From the NCBI RefSeq assembly GCF_900101115.1, contig NZ_FNFU01000001.1:124001-188000 (forward strand): a DNA stretch of 64,000 bases, in the 5' to 3' direction. This document shows positions 29,065-36,647 of the stretch, piece after piece (the first letter of the stretch is position 1; every line of letters starts with the position of its first letter). Origin of the DNA: Cryobacterium psychrotolerans. Lineage in GTDB: Bacteria; Actinomycetota; Actinomycetes; Actinomycetales; Microbacteriaceae. The notes below the pieces were generated by a model. That model did no database searches. It was not told where the DNA came from and worked only from the letters and a program-made list of their open reading frames with translations. The position numbers and the translations under genes were made by a program.

Positions 29065-29114
29065 CCCGGCGCCGCGCTCCGCCCGGCGGCCGCGTGCGGG
29101 TATAGGTTCGCACC

Positions 29115-30431
29115 ATGGGCGAGCAGTACCCGATCGACCGGGTGAGCACCGACGACCTGATGTCCCTGGCCACCGAGCGGGGATCCACGCCCATGCAGGT
29201 CGGCGCGGTTCTGATGCTGGACGCCCGCACCGGGCTCGACCTCGAGCAGGCCGCGCAGCAGCTGGCCAGGCGGATCGAAAACGTGCCGCGGCTGCGGCAA
29301 CGGCTGGTGACCGTGCCCCCCGGATGCGGCCGCCCGGTCTGGGCCGACGATCCCGCCTTCGACCTGGCGCACCACCTGTCCTCGGTGCGGTGCCCGGCTC
29401 CCGGGGGAGAGCAGGCCGTGCTCGACCTCGCCGCGGCGCTGATCGCCACCCCGCTTCCCCGGAGCCGGCCGCTCTGGTCCGCGACCCTGGTGACGGACAC
29501 GGCTGACCAGGAGGCGGCCCTCATCATCATCTTCCACCACGTGCTTGCCGACGGCATCGGCGGCCTCGCCGTGCTGGCGAGCCTGGTCGACGGGGCGCCG
29601 GCCGGCGCCGGCCGTCCCTTTCCCCGGCCCATGCCATCCGTGCGGAGGCTGGTCGCGGATGCCGCCGGCCGACGGCTGGGCTCGCTCCAGCGGCTGCCCG
29701 CGGTGCTGGCGCGCCTCGGCGGGGCCGTCACCGAGCTGCGCCCGGGCACCCAGGAGCGGCTGCCCCCCAACTCCCTCAACCGGCCGACGGGTGCGCGCCG
29801 GCGGTTCCTGAGCATCCGGGTGGAGCTCGACCGGGTTCGCGGCGCCGCCCACGCCCACGGCGCCACCGTCAACGACGTCGTACTCACGGCCATCGGCGGG
29901 GCGCTGCACCGGCTGCTCGAACGGCGCGGCGAACGGGTGGACCGGTTCGTGCTGTCGGTGCCGTTCTCGGAACGGCGCCAGACGAACGCCGGGGATCTGG
30001 GCAACCGGAGCGGGGTGATCCCGATCGGGGTGACCGGCGTGGGCGACCCGCTGGAACGGCTCACCATGGTCGAGGCGGCGACGCGGGCCGCCAAGCGGGC
30101 GCCGCCGGGTGCCTCGACGGCGCTGCTCGGCCCGTTCTTCCGCCTGCTGGCGCGGCTCGGCCTCTTCCAGCGGTTCGTCGACCGGCAGCGCCTGATCCAC
30201 ACCTTCGTCACGAACCTGCGCGGTCCGTCCGAGCGCCTGGCGATCTTCGGCTGCCCGATCGCGGCCATCGTGCCGCTGAGCGTGGCCACCGGCAACGTCA
30301 CGGTGTCCTTCGCGGCGCTGTCCTACGCGGGAACCCTCGCCATCACGCTCACCGCCGACCCGGATGCCTGCCCCGACCTGCCCGTGCTCGGCGACCTGCT
30401 CGCCGAGGAACTGCGAACCCTCGCCGGCTGA
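29115..30431 (+). CDS. Wax ester synthase / diacylglycerol acyltransferase (WS/DGAT)
   Basis: A 438-aa member of the bifunctional WS/DGAT family, which uses acyl-CoA to acylate diacylglycerol or fatty alcohols in storage lipid synthesis. The catalytic HHxxxDG motif is intact (FHHVLADGIGGL, about residues 140-151), and the C-terminal domain has TVNDVVLTAIGGAL and the FVTNLRGPSERLAIFGCPI segment, corresponding to the conserved N-x-R/P-G region. The N-terminus MGEQYPIDRVSTDDLMSLATERGSTPMQVGAVLMLD is typical. The length is near the usual 450-470. It ends 29 bp before a family A palindrome. Confidence 0.88.
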   Translation: MGEQYPIDRVSTDDLMSLATERGSTPMQVGAVLMLDARTGLDLEQAAQQLARRIENVPRLRQRLVTVPPGCGRPVWADDPAFDLAHHLSSVRCPAPGGEQAVLDLAAALIATPLPRSRPLWSATLVTDTADQEAALIIIFHHVLADGIGGLAVLASLVDGAPAGAGRPFPRPMPSVRRLVADAAGRRLGSLQRLPAVLARLGGAVTELRPGTQERLPPNSLNRPTGARRRFLSIRVELDRVRGAAHAHGATVNDVVLTAIGGALHRLLERRGERVDRFVLSVPFSERRQTNAGDLGNRSGVIPIGVTGVGDPLERLTMVEAATRAAKRAPPGASTALLGPFFRLLARLGLFQRFVDRQRLIHTFVTNLRGPSERLAIFGCPIAAIVPLSVATGNVTVSFAALSYAGTLAITLTADPDACPDLPVLGDLLAEELRTLAG

Positions 30432-30460
30432 TGGGGCGGCGGCGGCGCCCGCGCGCTCCG

Positions 30461-30519
30461 CTGAGGGGTCGCAAATCGACCTTCCCGAGCCCCCGGAAGG
30501 TCGATTTGCGACCCCTCAG
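30461..30519. repeat. 59-bp palindrome, family A copy 1
   Basis: 24-bp arms (ctgaggggtcgcaaatcgac... / ...gtcgatttgcgacccctcag) around an 11-nt loop ccgagcccccg. The arms pair perfectly. Located just after the WS/DGAT gene. Confidence 0.95.
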
Positions 30520-30858
30520 GTGGGTCGGCGACAGCCAGGTGATGCGCCGCCCGGGGGCTTGTCCGCTGGGGGTATTCTGCTCAGCTCGGTCGGGAGGACC
30601 ACCCGCGCGGCCCGCCCGCAGGCCCGCGGGCGCTGGCCGGGATCGGCGCCAAGCGGCCTGACCGTTCGCCACGCGCGAAATCCGCGCCACAACACGCCTC
30701 AGCGACCTCTGCACAGGACTTTCGGAGGTTAAACAGATTGTTCGGTCAGAAACCGCTGGCACGGTAGTCGTTTCGCCTGCGCCGATCCCGAGCGTGCAGG
30801 CCCGATGCTCAGCGAGCCCGACGCCACGATGCGCAGGCCCGCAATCTGGAATACATTT
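30520..30858. other. 339 bp without a supported gene, upstream of the SLT-like gene
   Basis: G+C-rich leader or intergenic DNA. Frames across it carry no family signature. It should contain the promoter of the secreted SLT-like gene. I looked for a c-di-AMP (ydaO) riboswitch, which often precedes wall-hydrolase genes in actinobacteria, and could not match its conserved pieces. Confidence 0.4.
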
Positions 30859-31704
30859 ATGCGCTCAGAAACACCCGAAACCACCCGCAGGCAGAGCAAG
30901 AAGACCCGCAAGGAACGATCACACCGCATCGCGATGTTCGGCGCCGCGTCCCTCGCGATCGTCGGCCTCGTCACCGGCGGCGCCTTCGCGGCCCAGTCGT
31001 CGGCCGCGACGCAGGAACGCGTCGCAGCGACCACGGCGCTGGCTGAAAGCACCGGCTTCGACCGCGCCCAGCTCGGCTCCTACGCCGGAGTCGCCAAGGC
31101 GCACACCGAGCAGGATGCCTCGGTCGCCCTGGCCGCCGCCAACAAGGTCATCGCAGCCAACAAGCACAAGGTGGATGCGTCCGACCTCGCCCAGGTTGCC
31201 AGCTCGCTGGCCAGCTTCGAGACCATGCCTCTCGACAAGGTCGTCTCGCTGACGGCCGAGACGAAGGCCGAGACCGTGTCCGTGACCCTGGCTGCCGCCA
31301 AGGCCGACCGCGCCGCGGCTGCTGCCGCCGCCGCCAAGGTCGCTGCCGCCCAGGCCGCCGCCGCCGAGGTCGCAAAATCGCTGGCGACATCCAACACGCC
31401 GGAAGGCGCGAAGGCGACCGCCCGGGCGATGGCACAGTCGAAGTACGGCTGGGGAAGCGGGGAGTTCTCCTGCCTCAGCCAGCTCTGGGAGAAGGAGTCG
31501 GGCTGGAACTACCAGGCCTACAACCCCAGCGGTGCCACCGGCATCCCGCAATCGCTGCCGGGCAGCAAGATGGCCACGGCCGGTTCCGACTGGGCGACCA
31601 ACGCGACCACGCAGATCGCCTGGGGCCTCGAGTACATCAGCGCGTCGTCGTACGGGACTCCGTGCGCCGCCTGGTCGCACTCGGAGGCAAACAACTGGTA
31701 CTAA
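30859..31704 (+). CDS. Secreted transglycosylase SLT-like / cell wall protein
   Basis: A 281-aa protein. ATG 30859 is chosen so that a basic N-terminus (KKTRKERSHR) is followed by one hydrophobic segment (IAMFGAASLAIVGLVTGGAFA), a signal peptide or anchor. The middle is Ala-rich and helical (about residues 60-190, with runs such as AAAAAAAKVAAAQAAAAEVAKS). The C-terminal 90 residues hold the lysozyme-like fold common in actinobacterial wall proteins: KYGWGSGEFSCLSQLWEKESGWNYQAYNPSGATGIPQSLPGSKM, with the Glu of W-E-K-E-S-G-W in the catalytic position, and TQIAWGLEYI followed by a final Cys-Ala-x-W-x-H segment. It probably cleaves or binds peptidoglycan outside the membrane. The ribosome-binding site is weak. 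Confidence 0.85.
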   Translation: MRSETPETTRRQSKKTRKERSHRIAMFGAASLAIVGLVTGGAFAAQSSAATQERVAATTALAESTGFDRAQLGSYAGVAKAHTEQDASVALAAANKVIAANKHKVDASDLAQVASSLASFETMPLDKVVSLTAETKAETVSVTLAAAKADRAAAAAAAAKVAAAQAAAAEVAKSLATSNTPEGAKATARAMAQSKYGWGSGEFSCLSQLWEKESGWNYQAYNPSGATGIPQSLPGSKMATAGSDWATNATTQIAWGLEYISASSYGTPCAAWSHSEANNWY

Positions 31705-31798
31705 ACCCGCATCCCGCGCGCTCTCTCGCGCGCTGAGGGGTCGCCGGAGCGTCCCTCTCGCTGGGGGGTGTCCGGTGCTAGTGCCGCATCCTTCCTCC

Positions 31799-31857
31799 GT
31801 GAGGGGCCGCAAATCGACCTTCCCGGGCCTCGGGAAGGTCGATTTGCGACCCCTCAC
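31799..31857. repeat. 59-bp palindrome, family A copy 2
   Basis: 24-bp arms with one change (ggggccgc against gcgacccc, a G-T wobble) around loop ccgggcctcgg. A stray half-arm, ctgaggggtcgc, lies 66 bp upstream at 31733-31744. The element sits between convergent genes (stops at 31704 and 31875). Confidence 0.95.
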
Positions 31858-31874
31858 GACAGCGCGCGCGGGAT

Positions 31875-32327
31875 TCAGGCCGCGAACGACGCGAGCTCGG
31901 CGACCAGCGGCGTAGCCAGCGCGACGAAGACGGCGACATTCGCCAGCACGCTCACCCAAAACGCCCTGCGGAAGCTCGCCTTCTGGGTCTTGTGGCGGAG
32001 CACCTGCTGGGCGACGACCGCGCCCGGCCAGCCGCCGGCGAAGCCGAGCAGCAGAAGCGTGCGTTCCGGCACGCGACGGCGGCCCGCGCCGGCAGCGGAC
32101 TTATCGACCGCGTACACGATGAAGCACAGGATGCTCACGGCCAGGTAGAGCCCGGCAACCCAGTACGGGAGTGGCCAGGTCAGGCTGATCGCGATGAAGC
32201 CGATCAGGAACGCCAGGATCGCGAGGTAGGTGCCGGGGCCGGAGCTGCGTGCCGCGACACCCCGCCCCGAGGCGGTTCGCGACTGCCGGCCGGCGGCCGC
32301 GGGCGTGCGGGGCGTGGGCGCAGGCAT
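31875..32327 (-). CDS. DUF1294 domain membrane protein
   Basis: A 150-aa protein with three to four membrane helices (TYLAILAFLIGFIAISLTW, YWVAGLYLAVSILCFIVYAV, LLLLGFAGGWPGAVVAQQV, AFWVSVLANVAVFVAL). The stretch YAVDKSAAGAGRRRVPERTLLLLGFAGGWPGA with QVLRHKTQKASFR is the DUF1294 signature. Function unknown. The first 28 residues are basic and low-complexity. It follows the lipid kinase gene by 8 bp on the same strand, so they are likely one operon. Confidence 0.88.
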   Translation of the reverse strand: MPAPTPRTPAAAGRQSRTASGRGVAARSSGPGTYLAILAFLIGFIAISLTWPLPYWVAGLYLAVSILCFIVYAVDKSAAGAGRRRVPERTLLLLGFAGGWPGAVVAQQVLRHKTQKASFRRAFWVSVLANVAVFVALATPLVAELASFAA

Positions 32328-32335
32328 CCGCTGGG

Positions 32336-33346
32336 CTACGCGTCCTGCGGGACGCGGATGATCAGGCTTCCGGGCTCGATCCAGGCCTTCAGGGCGATGG
32401 CCTTGCCGAAGCCGTCGCCGTCGAGTTCGATCTCCTCGGGGTGGTGCAGGCGCAGCACGAGCTCGGTGCCGGTGGCGTAGTTGAGCGCGTCGACCTCCCG
32501 GGTGCGGAGCTTGTGACCGTGCCGGATTCGGCTAAGCACCCCGTTCTCCCAGATCACCTTGCTCAGGATCTGAAGCCAGCCCCAGACGCCCTTCGGCTTG
32601 AGCACGACGATGTCGAAGAGGCCGTCGTCGAGCGAGGCGTCCGGCAGCAGCTCGATCTTCGCCGGCAGCGAGCCGCAATTGCCGATCATGATCGTGTGCG
32701 CGCGCAGGGACTGCTCGGGCTTCTTGTTCAGGCGGTACCGGAAATGCAGCTCCCGGCTGTCCTTGCCGACCGCGAGCAGCGCCTTGACGTAGGCCAGCCA
32801 GCCGGCCTTCTTCTTGAGGTCGTCGTCGGTGTTGGCGAGCATCTTGGCGTCGAGGCCGAGCCCGGCCATCACGAGGTAGGTGTGCCGGTCGACCGACTTG
32901 TCCTCGCGCTCGATGTCGATCAGCACGACGTCGATGGTGCGGTCCCGGCCGGTGAACGCCGAGCGGACGGAGAGCTCGAGGTCGTCGAGCACCAACTTGA
33001 GGTTGCGGGCGAGCAGGTTGCCGGTGCCCGACGGCAGTAGGGCCAGCGCGCAGTCCGTGCCGTGCACGACCTCGCCGACCGCGCGCACCGTTCCGTCGCC
33101 GCCCGCCACGAGAATGACGGATGCCCCGGCCGCGATGGCCTCCCTGGCCTGCCCCTGTCCGGGGTCGTCCTCCGACGTCTCGAGCCAGAGCGTCTCCGGC
33201 CAGCCGGCCGCGGTCTGCTCGGCGCCGACGAGCCGCTTGAGCTTGTCGAGGTCGACCTTGATCGGGTTGTAGACGACGGCGGCGAGGTCCTTGCGCGGAG
33301 CGGAGTCTGCCGGGGTCGCGGCTGCGGGCTTTTCGGTGATCGTCAT
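32336..33346 (-). CDS. Diacylglycerol kinase-family lipid kinase
   Basis: A 336-aa protein of the DagK/LCB5/YegS family, which phosphorylates diacylglycerol, sphingoid bases or related lipids. The ATP-binding GGDGT motif is at residues 82-86 (LVAGGDGTVRAVGEVVHG), followed by ALALLPSGTGNLLARNL near 106-118. The C-terminal beta domain contains DGLFDIVVLKP and the EELELDGD-like stretch EIELDGDGFG near the end. The N-terminal 20 residues are disordered. It is the first gene of an operon with DUF1294. Confidence 0.9.
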   Translation of the reverse strand: MTITEKPAAATPADSAPRKDLAAVVYNPIKVDLDKLKRLVGAEQTAAGWPETLWLETSEDDPGQGQAREAIAAGASVILVAGGDGTVRAVGEVVHGTDCALALLPSGTGNLLARNLKLVLDDLELSVRSAFTGRDRTIDVVLIDIEREDKSVDRHTYLVMAGLGLDAKMLANTDDDLKKKAGWLAYVKALLAVGKDSRELHFRYRLNKKPEQSLRAHTIMIGNCGSLPAKIELLPDASLDDGLFDIVVLKPKGVWGWLQILSKVIWENGVLSRIRHGHKLRTREVDALNYATGTELVLRLHHPEEIELDGDGFGKAIALKAWIEPGSLIIRVPQDA

Positions 33347-33517
33347 GGGGCCGTCCGTCCGTCCGGGTTTGGGTGAGGGAATTCTATCGAACTCACTACT
33401 GAGACGGATGTCGCACGCCGTTCGTCACGCCCTGCGCTCGACCCCGGCCCCGGTGGTCGATCCCGGCCCCGGGGGTCGAGCTTGTCGTGACCCCCACCGT
33501 CGAGATCCGGATGTCCG

Positions 33518-33587
33518 CCGAGAGTCGCCGAATGTCCCGAGAGTCGCCGATGCAACGGCGACTCTCGGTAGGAACGGCGACTCTCGG
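33518..33587. repeat. Nested double inverted repeat (70 bp)
   Basis: The 12-mer ccgagagtcgcc occurs at 33518-33529 and 33537-33548, and its complement ggcgactctcgg at 33557-33568 and 33576-33587. Inner and outer pairs are both spaced by 7 nt on each side, so the whole block is symmetric and can form one long or two nested hairpins. Confidence 0.9.
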
Positions 33588-33594
33588 CGGGGAC

Positions 33595-33622
33595 ACCGGT
33601 CTCGACAGGCTCGACCACCGGT
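33595..33622. repeat. Copy of the tctcgacaggctcga repeat (family D)
   Basis: A 28-bp stretch with terminal accggt on both sides and the core tctcgacaggctcgacc. Related copies are at 39041-39074 (as an inverted pair) and at 44341-44362. Confidence 0.7.
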
Positions 33623-33687
33623 CGCTCGCACCGCGCGGGCCTTCGATCACCGCGGGGCCGTCACGGGCGCCGATCACGGAGCGTCGA

Positions 33688-34470
33688 TCACCCCGCGCCG
33701 AAGAACTCCACCAGCACCGGGGCGAGCACGGCGGGGTCTGCGGCGTGATCCTGGCCCTCGACGGTGACGTGCCGGGCGCCCGGGATCGCCTCCGCGATCA
33801 CGGACGTCGCGATCCCCGCCCACGCCGGACTGTTCCCGCCGTGCAGGAGCAGGGTGGGCGCGGCGATCCGATGGAAGCGTTCGGTCGGAACCGAACCGCT
33901 GCCGACCAGGGCGAGGTCGTACGGCAAGGTGTGGGCAATGGCCAGCATGCCCGGCCAAAAGGCCAGCTGCGTCATGCCCTCGACTACGGCGGGGTCGGCG
34001 CCCGTTCCCTGCATGAACAGCACGGCGGCGCGATCGCGATCGCCGGCATCCAGAGCGGCCTGAACGCTGTGGCCCCAGCCGTCGAGGGTGGGACTTCCGG
34101 GCTCCGCGGCGGTGTACGGCGGCTCGTAGGCGGCGAGCTTCGTGATCGGCAGGCCGGCCGCCGCCGCCTCGAGGGCGAGCACGGCTCCGGAGGAGTGACC
34201 ATAGACGAACGCCGAGCCGCCGGCCGCCTCGATGAGCGCGGCGAGGTCCTCGACCTCGCGCTCGATGGCATACGGCTGGATGTCGGTGCTGTCGCCCCGG
34301 CCGCGCCGGTCGTAGGCGTAGACGCGGTAGTTGGCGGCGAGCAGGGAGGCGATCGCGCCGGCCGACTGTCGCGTGCTGAAGGCGCCGCCCACGAGGATCA
34401 GGGCAGGACCCGTGCCCCTCGTCTCGTAGGCGATGGTGCTTCCGTCGGCTGATCGCACGGTCTCGGTCAT
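33688..34470 (-). CDS. Alpha/beta hydrolase
   Basis: A 260-aa alpha/beta-fold hydrolase. ATG 34470 is chosen for its GGGAG site 6 nt upstream; an 11-residue longer reading lacks one. The nucleophile elbow is GHSSG with Ser near 93. The oxyanion region (LILVGGAFSTRQS) is followed by YRVYAYDRRGRGDSTD, and the C-terminal EGQDHAADP carries the likely catalytic His. The substrate is unknown; esters, lactones or haloalkane-like compounds are possible. Three 28-bp tandem repeats and a family A palindrome lie in its upstream region. Confidence 0.86.
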   Translation of the reverse strand: MTETVRSADGSTIAYETRGTGPALILVGGAFSTRQSAGAIASLLAANYRVYAYDRRGRGDSTDIQPYAIEREVEDLAALIEAAGGSAFVYGHSSGAVLALEAAAAGLPITKLAAYEPPYTAAEPGSPTLDGWGHSVQAALDAGDRDRAAVLFMQGTGADPAVVEGMTQLAFWPGMLAIAHTLPYDLALVGSGSVPTERFHRIAAPTLLLHGGNSPAWAGIATSVIAEAIPGARHVTVEGQDHAADPAVLAPVLVEFFGAG

Positions 34471-34506
34471 CTGCGGCTCCCTCATCGTCGGCATCGCCGG
34501 CATCGT

Positions 34507-34588
34507 CGGCGCGAAACGGTACGCGCGTCACTCTCGGCGCAAAACTGTACGCGCGTCACTCTCGGCGCAAAACTGTACGCGTCACTGT
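34507..34588. repeat. Three tandem 28-bp repeats upstream of the hydrolase gene
   Basis: Units at 34507-34534, 34535-34562 and 34563-34588 (the last is 2 bp shorter). Each reads cggcgcaaaactgtacgcg followed by (cg)tcactct with few changes. They start 36 bp upstream of the hydrolase ATG on its promoter side, so they may be repeated operator sites. No spacers are present, so this is not a CRISPR array. Confidence 0.9.
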
Positions 34589-34649
34589 CGGCGCGCAGCT
34601 ACAGGCCACCCTGACCCCGACGACATCGGAACGCAAGAACCTCCTCCGC

Positions 34650-34708
34650 GTGAGGGGTCGCATATCGACCTTCGTTGGCCGATTGAAGGTCGATTTGCGA
34701 CCCCTCAC
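34650..34708. repeat. 59-bp palindrome, family A copy 3
   Basis: 24-bp arms (gtgaggggtcgcatatcgac... / ...gtcgatttgcgacccctcac) with one mismatch (catatc against gatttg) and loop gttggccgatt. Shares the mismatch and most of the loop with copy 4. Confidence 0.95.
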
Positions 34709-34737
34709 AGCCTGAACTCGATCGCCGGGCGCATCAC

Positions 34738-35541
34738 CTAGGCGTCGGGTGCACCGGCCCGGTGCAGTGCTTCCTCGAGCAGTTCCAGGTCGATTCGGGC
34801 GTGCTCGAGTGCGATCTCGCTCGCGTCAGAGGCCCGCTGGTCACAGATGGCATTCACGAGCCTGTCGTGGTCGGCCAGGGCGCGCAGTTCCATGGCCCGC
34901 ATTCCCGTCGTCGACCCCCACAGGTGAGCAGGAGCCGCGATGCTGACCTGGGATTCAAGCTCGAACAGCACGGACTGAAGCGTTTCGTTGTGCGCTGCCG
35001 CGCAGATGGCGAGATGCAGCAGCTCGTCCGCGCGCTGCGACTGGGGTCCCGAATCGGCCGAGCGGAAGGCTTCGAGGCGCTCGCGCAACAGGGTGGTGTC
35101 TTCCTCGGTGCGCTTCTCCGCGGCGGCCCCCGCGATCGCACCCTGCAGGCGACTGACCGCGTCGCAGGTGTCGCGGATGCTCTCCCAGCGAACAGACAGC
35201 GTGCGGCGCACAGAGGCGTTGGACGTCGAGGTCCACTGCTCGCGCACGAACGAGCCGCCGCCGCGACCTCGCTGGGTTTCCAGCAGGCCCTGTTCCACCA
35301 GCCGCGCGATCGCCGACCGAACCGTCATGCGGCCCACTCCGAGGGATGCCGCCAGCTCGCGTTCGGCAGGCAGCTTTGACCCGGGAAGGTACTCGCCGAT
35401 GGCGATCGCGGTAATCAGGCGATCCGTGATCTCATCCGCGCGTGACACGGGTGCCAGCAGCGTGCCCAGGGTGCCCGCGGAGTCCACGGACGGAGCGCCA
35501 ACCGGCTCCAGCCGCGAGCGAACACTGCCGGTCATCGGCAT
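34738..35541 (-). CDS. GntR-family (FadR subfamily) transcriptional regulator
   Basis: A 267-aa regulator with an N-terminal winged helix after a ~30-residue tail (ADEITDRLITAIAIGEYLPGSKLPAERELAASLGVGRMTVRSAIARLVEQGLLETQRGRGGGSFV) and an all-helical FCD effector domain (DAVSRLQGAIAGAAAEK, then LHLAICAAAHNETL and DHDRLVNAI, with the His/Asp positions that bind a metal in this family). It is divergent from the proline iminopeptidase-permease-amidase operon and separated from it by 166 bp containing a strong palindrome, so it very likely controls that operon and itself. The effector is presumably an amino acid derivative or organic acid from the pathway. Confidence 0.9.
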   Translation of the reverse strand: MPMTGSVRSRLEPVGAPSVDSAGTLGTLLAPVSRADEITDRLITAIAIGEYLPGSKLPAERELAASLGVGRMTVRSAIARLVEQGLLETQRGRGGGSFVREQWTSTSNASVRRTLSVRWESIRDTCDAVSRLQGAIAGAAAEKRTEEDTTLLRERLEAFRSADSGPQSQRADELLHLAICAAAHNETLQSVLFELESQVSIAAPAHLWGSTTGMRAMELRALADHDRLVNAICDQRASDASEIALEHARIDLELLEEALHRAGAPDA

Positions 35542-35608
35542 CCTTCCCTCTGCGGTTGGCCTCGCAGACAGGTGCTGCGGGTGCTACGTCATATTAAGCC
35601 CGAAAGAT

Positions 35609-35627
35609 TGGTCTTGTCACGAGACCA
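35609..35627. promoter_or_regulatory. Likely GntR operator
   Basis: TGGTCTTGTCACGAGACCA: 8 of 9 base pairs are symmetric around the central C. The TGGT...ACCA ends are typical for FadR-type GntR sites. It lies between the divergent regulator and the catabolic operon, 67 bp from one start and 80 bp from the other. Confidence 0.7.
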
Positions 35628-35707
35628 TTCTTGCGTCATGCTTATTGTCACGGTTCGCCGGCCCAATTTCGCGAGCAATCACACCAGCAATCACACAAGG
35701 GAGTGCA

Positions 35708-36607
35708 GTGCCCACAGTAACCACGAGGACCATTCCCTTCCGGTCCTGGCAGACGTGGGTTCGCATCACCGAGCCGGATGAAGCCCGAGCTGGTGCGCTT
35801 CCCCTGATCGTGCTCCACGGCGGTCCGGGCATGGCCCACAACTACGTGCGCAACCTCGGCGAACTCGCCGACACCGGACGTACCGTGATCCATTACGACC
35901 AGCTCGGCTGCGGCAACAGCACCCATCTGCCTGACGCTCCGGACGAGTTCTGGAATCCCCAGCTCTTCGTGGACGAGTTCACCAACCTGGTTGCAGAGCT
36001 GGGCCTGTCCGACTACCACCTGCTCGGCCAGTCCTGGGGCGGAATGCTGGGCGCCGAGATCGCCACGCGCCGCCCCGCCGGCCTCCGCAGCCTAGCCATC
36101 TGCAATTCGCCCGCATCCATGGCGTTGTGGGCCGAGGGCGCCGCCGAGCTCCGGGCCGAATTGCCTGACGACGTGCAGGAGACCCTGACCCGGCACGAAC
36201 TCACCGGCGCGATCACGCATCCGGACTACCTGCGGGCCGCCGACGTCTTCTATGAGCGCCATGTCTGCCGCACTGTGCCGACCCCGGACGACTTCCAGGA
36301 GAGCGTCGCCCAGATGGAGGCGGAACCTACCGTCTACCACACGATGAACGGGCCGAACGAGTTCCATGTCGTCGGCACTCTGCGCTCCTGGAGCGTCATC
36401 GACCGGCTCGACCTGATCGAGGCGCCGACGCTCGTGGCGGCCGGCGAATTCGACGAAGCAACTGCCGGCACCTGGCAGCCCTTCGTCGACCACATTCCCA
36501 CAGTGACCAGTCACGTCTTCCCCGACGCGAGCCACTGTGTGCACCTGGAACACCCCCAGGCGTTTCGGGCCGTCATTGGCGACTTCCTTGCTCGCCATGA
36601 TTCCTGA
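35708..36607 (+). CDS. Proline iminopeptidase-family alpha/beta hydrolase
   Basis: A 299-aa S33-family peptidase-like hydrolase. GTG 35708 is chosen for AAGGGAG 5 nt upstream. The HGGPG oxyanion motif is at residues 37-41, YDQLGCGNS near 63-71, and the nucleophile GQSWGG places Ser at 109; the acid is expected around GEFDEAT and the His around DASHCVHLEHP. The family releases N-terminal proline or hydrolyses amino acid amides. It starts a three-gene unit with an APC permease and an acetamidase-like enzyme, suggesting cleavage of an imported peptide or amide; the substrate is not shown by the sequence. Confidence 0.88.
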   Translation: MPTVTTRTIPFRSWQTWVRITEPDEARAGALPLIVLHGGPGMAHNYVRNLGELADTGRTVIHYDQLGCGNSTHLPDAPDEFWNPQLFVDEFTNLVAELGLSDYHLLGQSWGGMLGAEIATRRPAGLRSLAICNSPASMALWAEGAAELRAELPDDVQETLTRHELTGAITHPDYLRAADVFYERHVCRTVPTPDDFQESVAQMEAEPTVYHTMNGPNEFHVVGTLRSWSVIDRLDLIEAPTLVAAGEFDEATAGTWQPFVDHIPTVTSHVFPDASHCVHLEHPQAFRAVIGDFLARHDS

Positions 36608-36647
36608 ACCGCGCCATCACCCACACCACTAACGAAAGAACACACCG

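Larger units (their letters stand above)
33347..33687. other. 341-bp repeat-rich intergenic region without a gene
   Basis: Holds several repeats and no credible gene. At 33447-33485 there are near-duplicate ggtggtcgatcccggcccc units; at 33518-33587 a nested inverted repeat; at 33595-33622 a copy of the tctcgacaggctcga element. It separates two minus-strand genes (lipid kinase start at 33346 and hydrolase stop at 33688). Confidence 0.6.

Noticed and set aside
30520..30858. c-di-AMP (ydaO) riboswitch before the SLT-like wall gene
   Set aside because: The position fits actinobacterial examples, but I could not match the conserved core pieces in order; a covariance-model search would decide.
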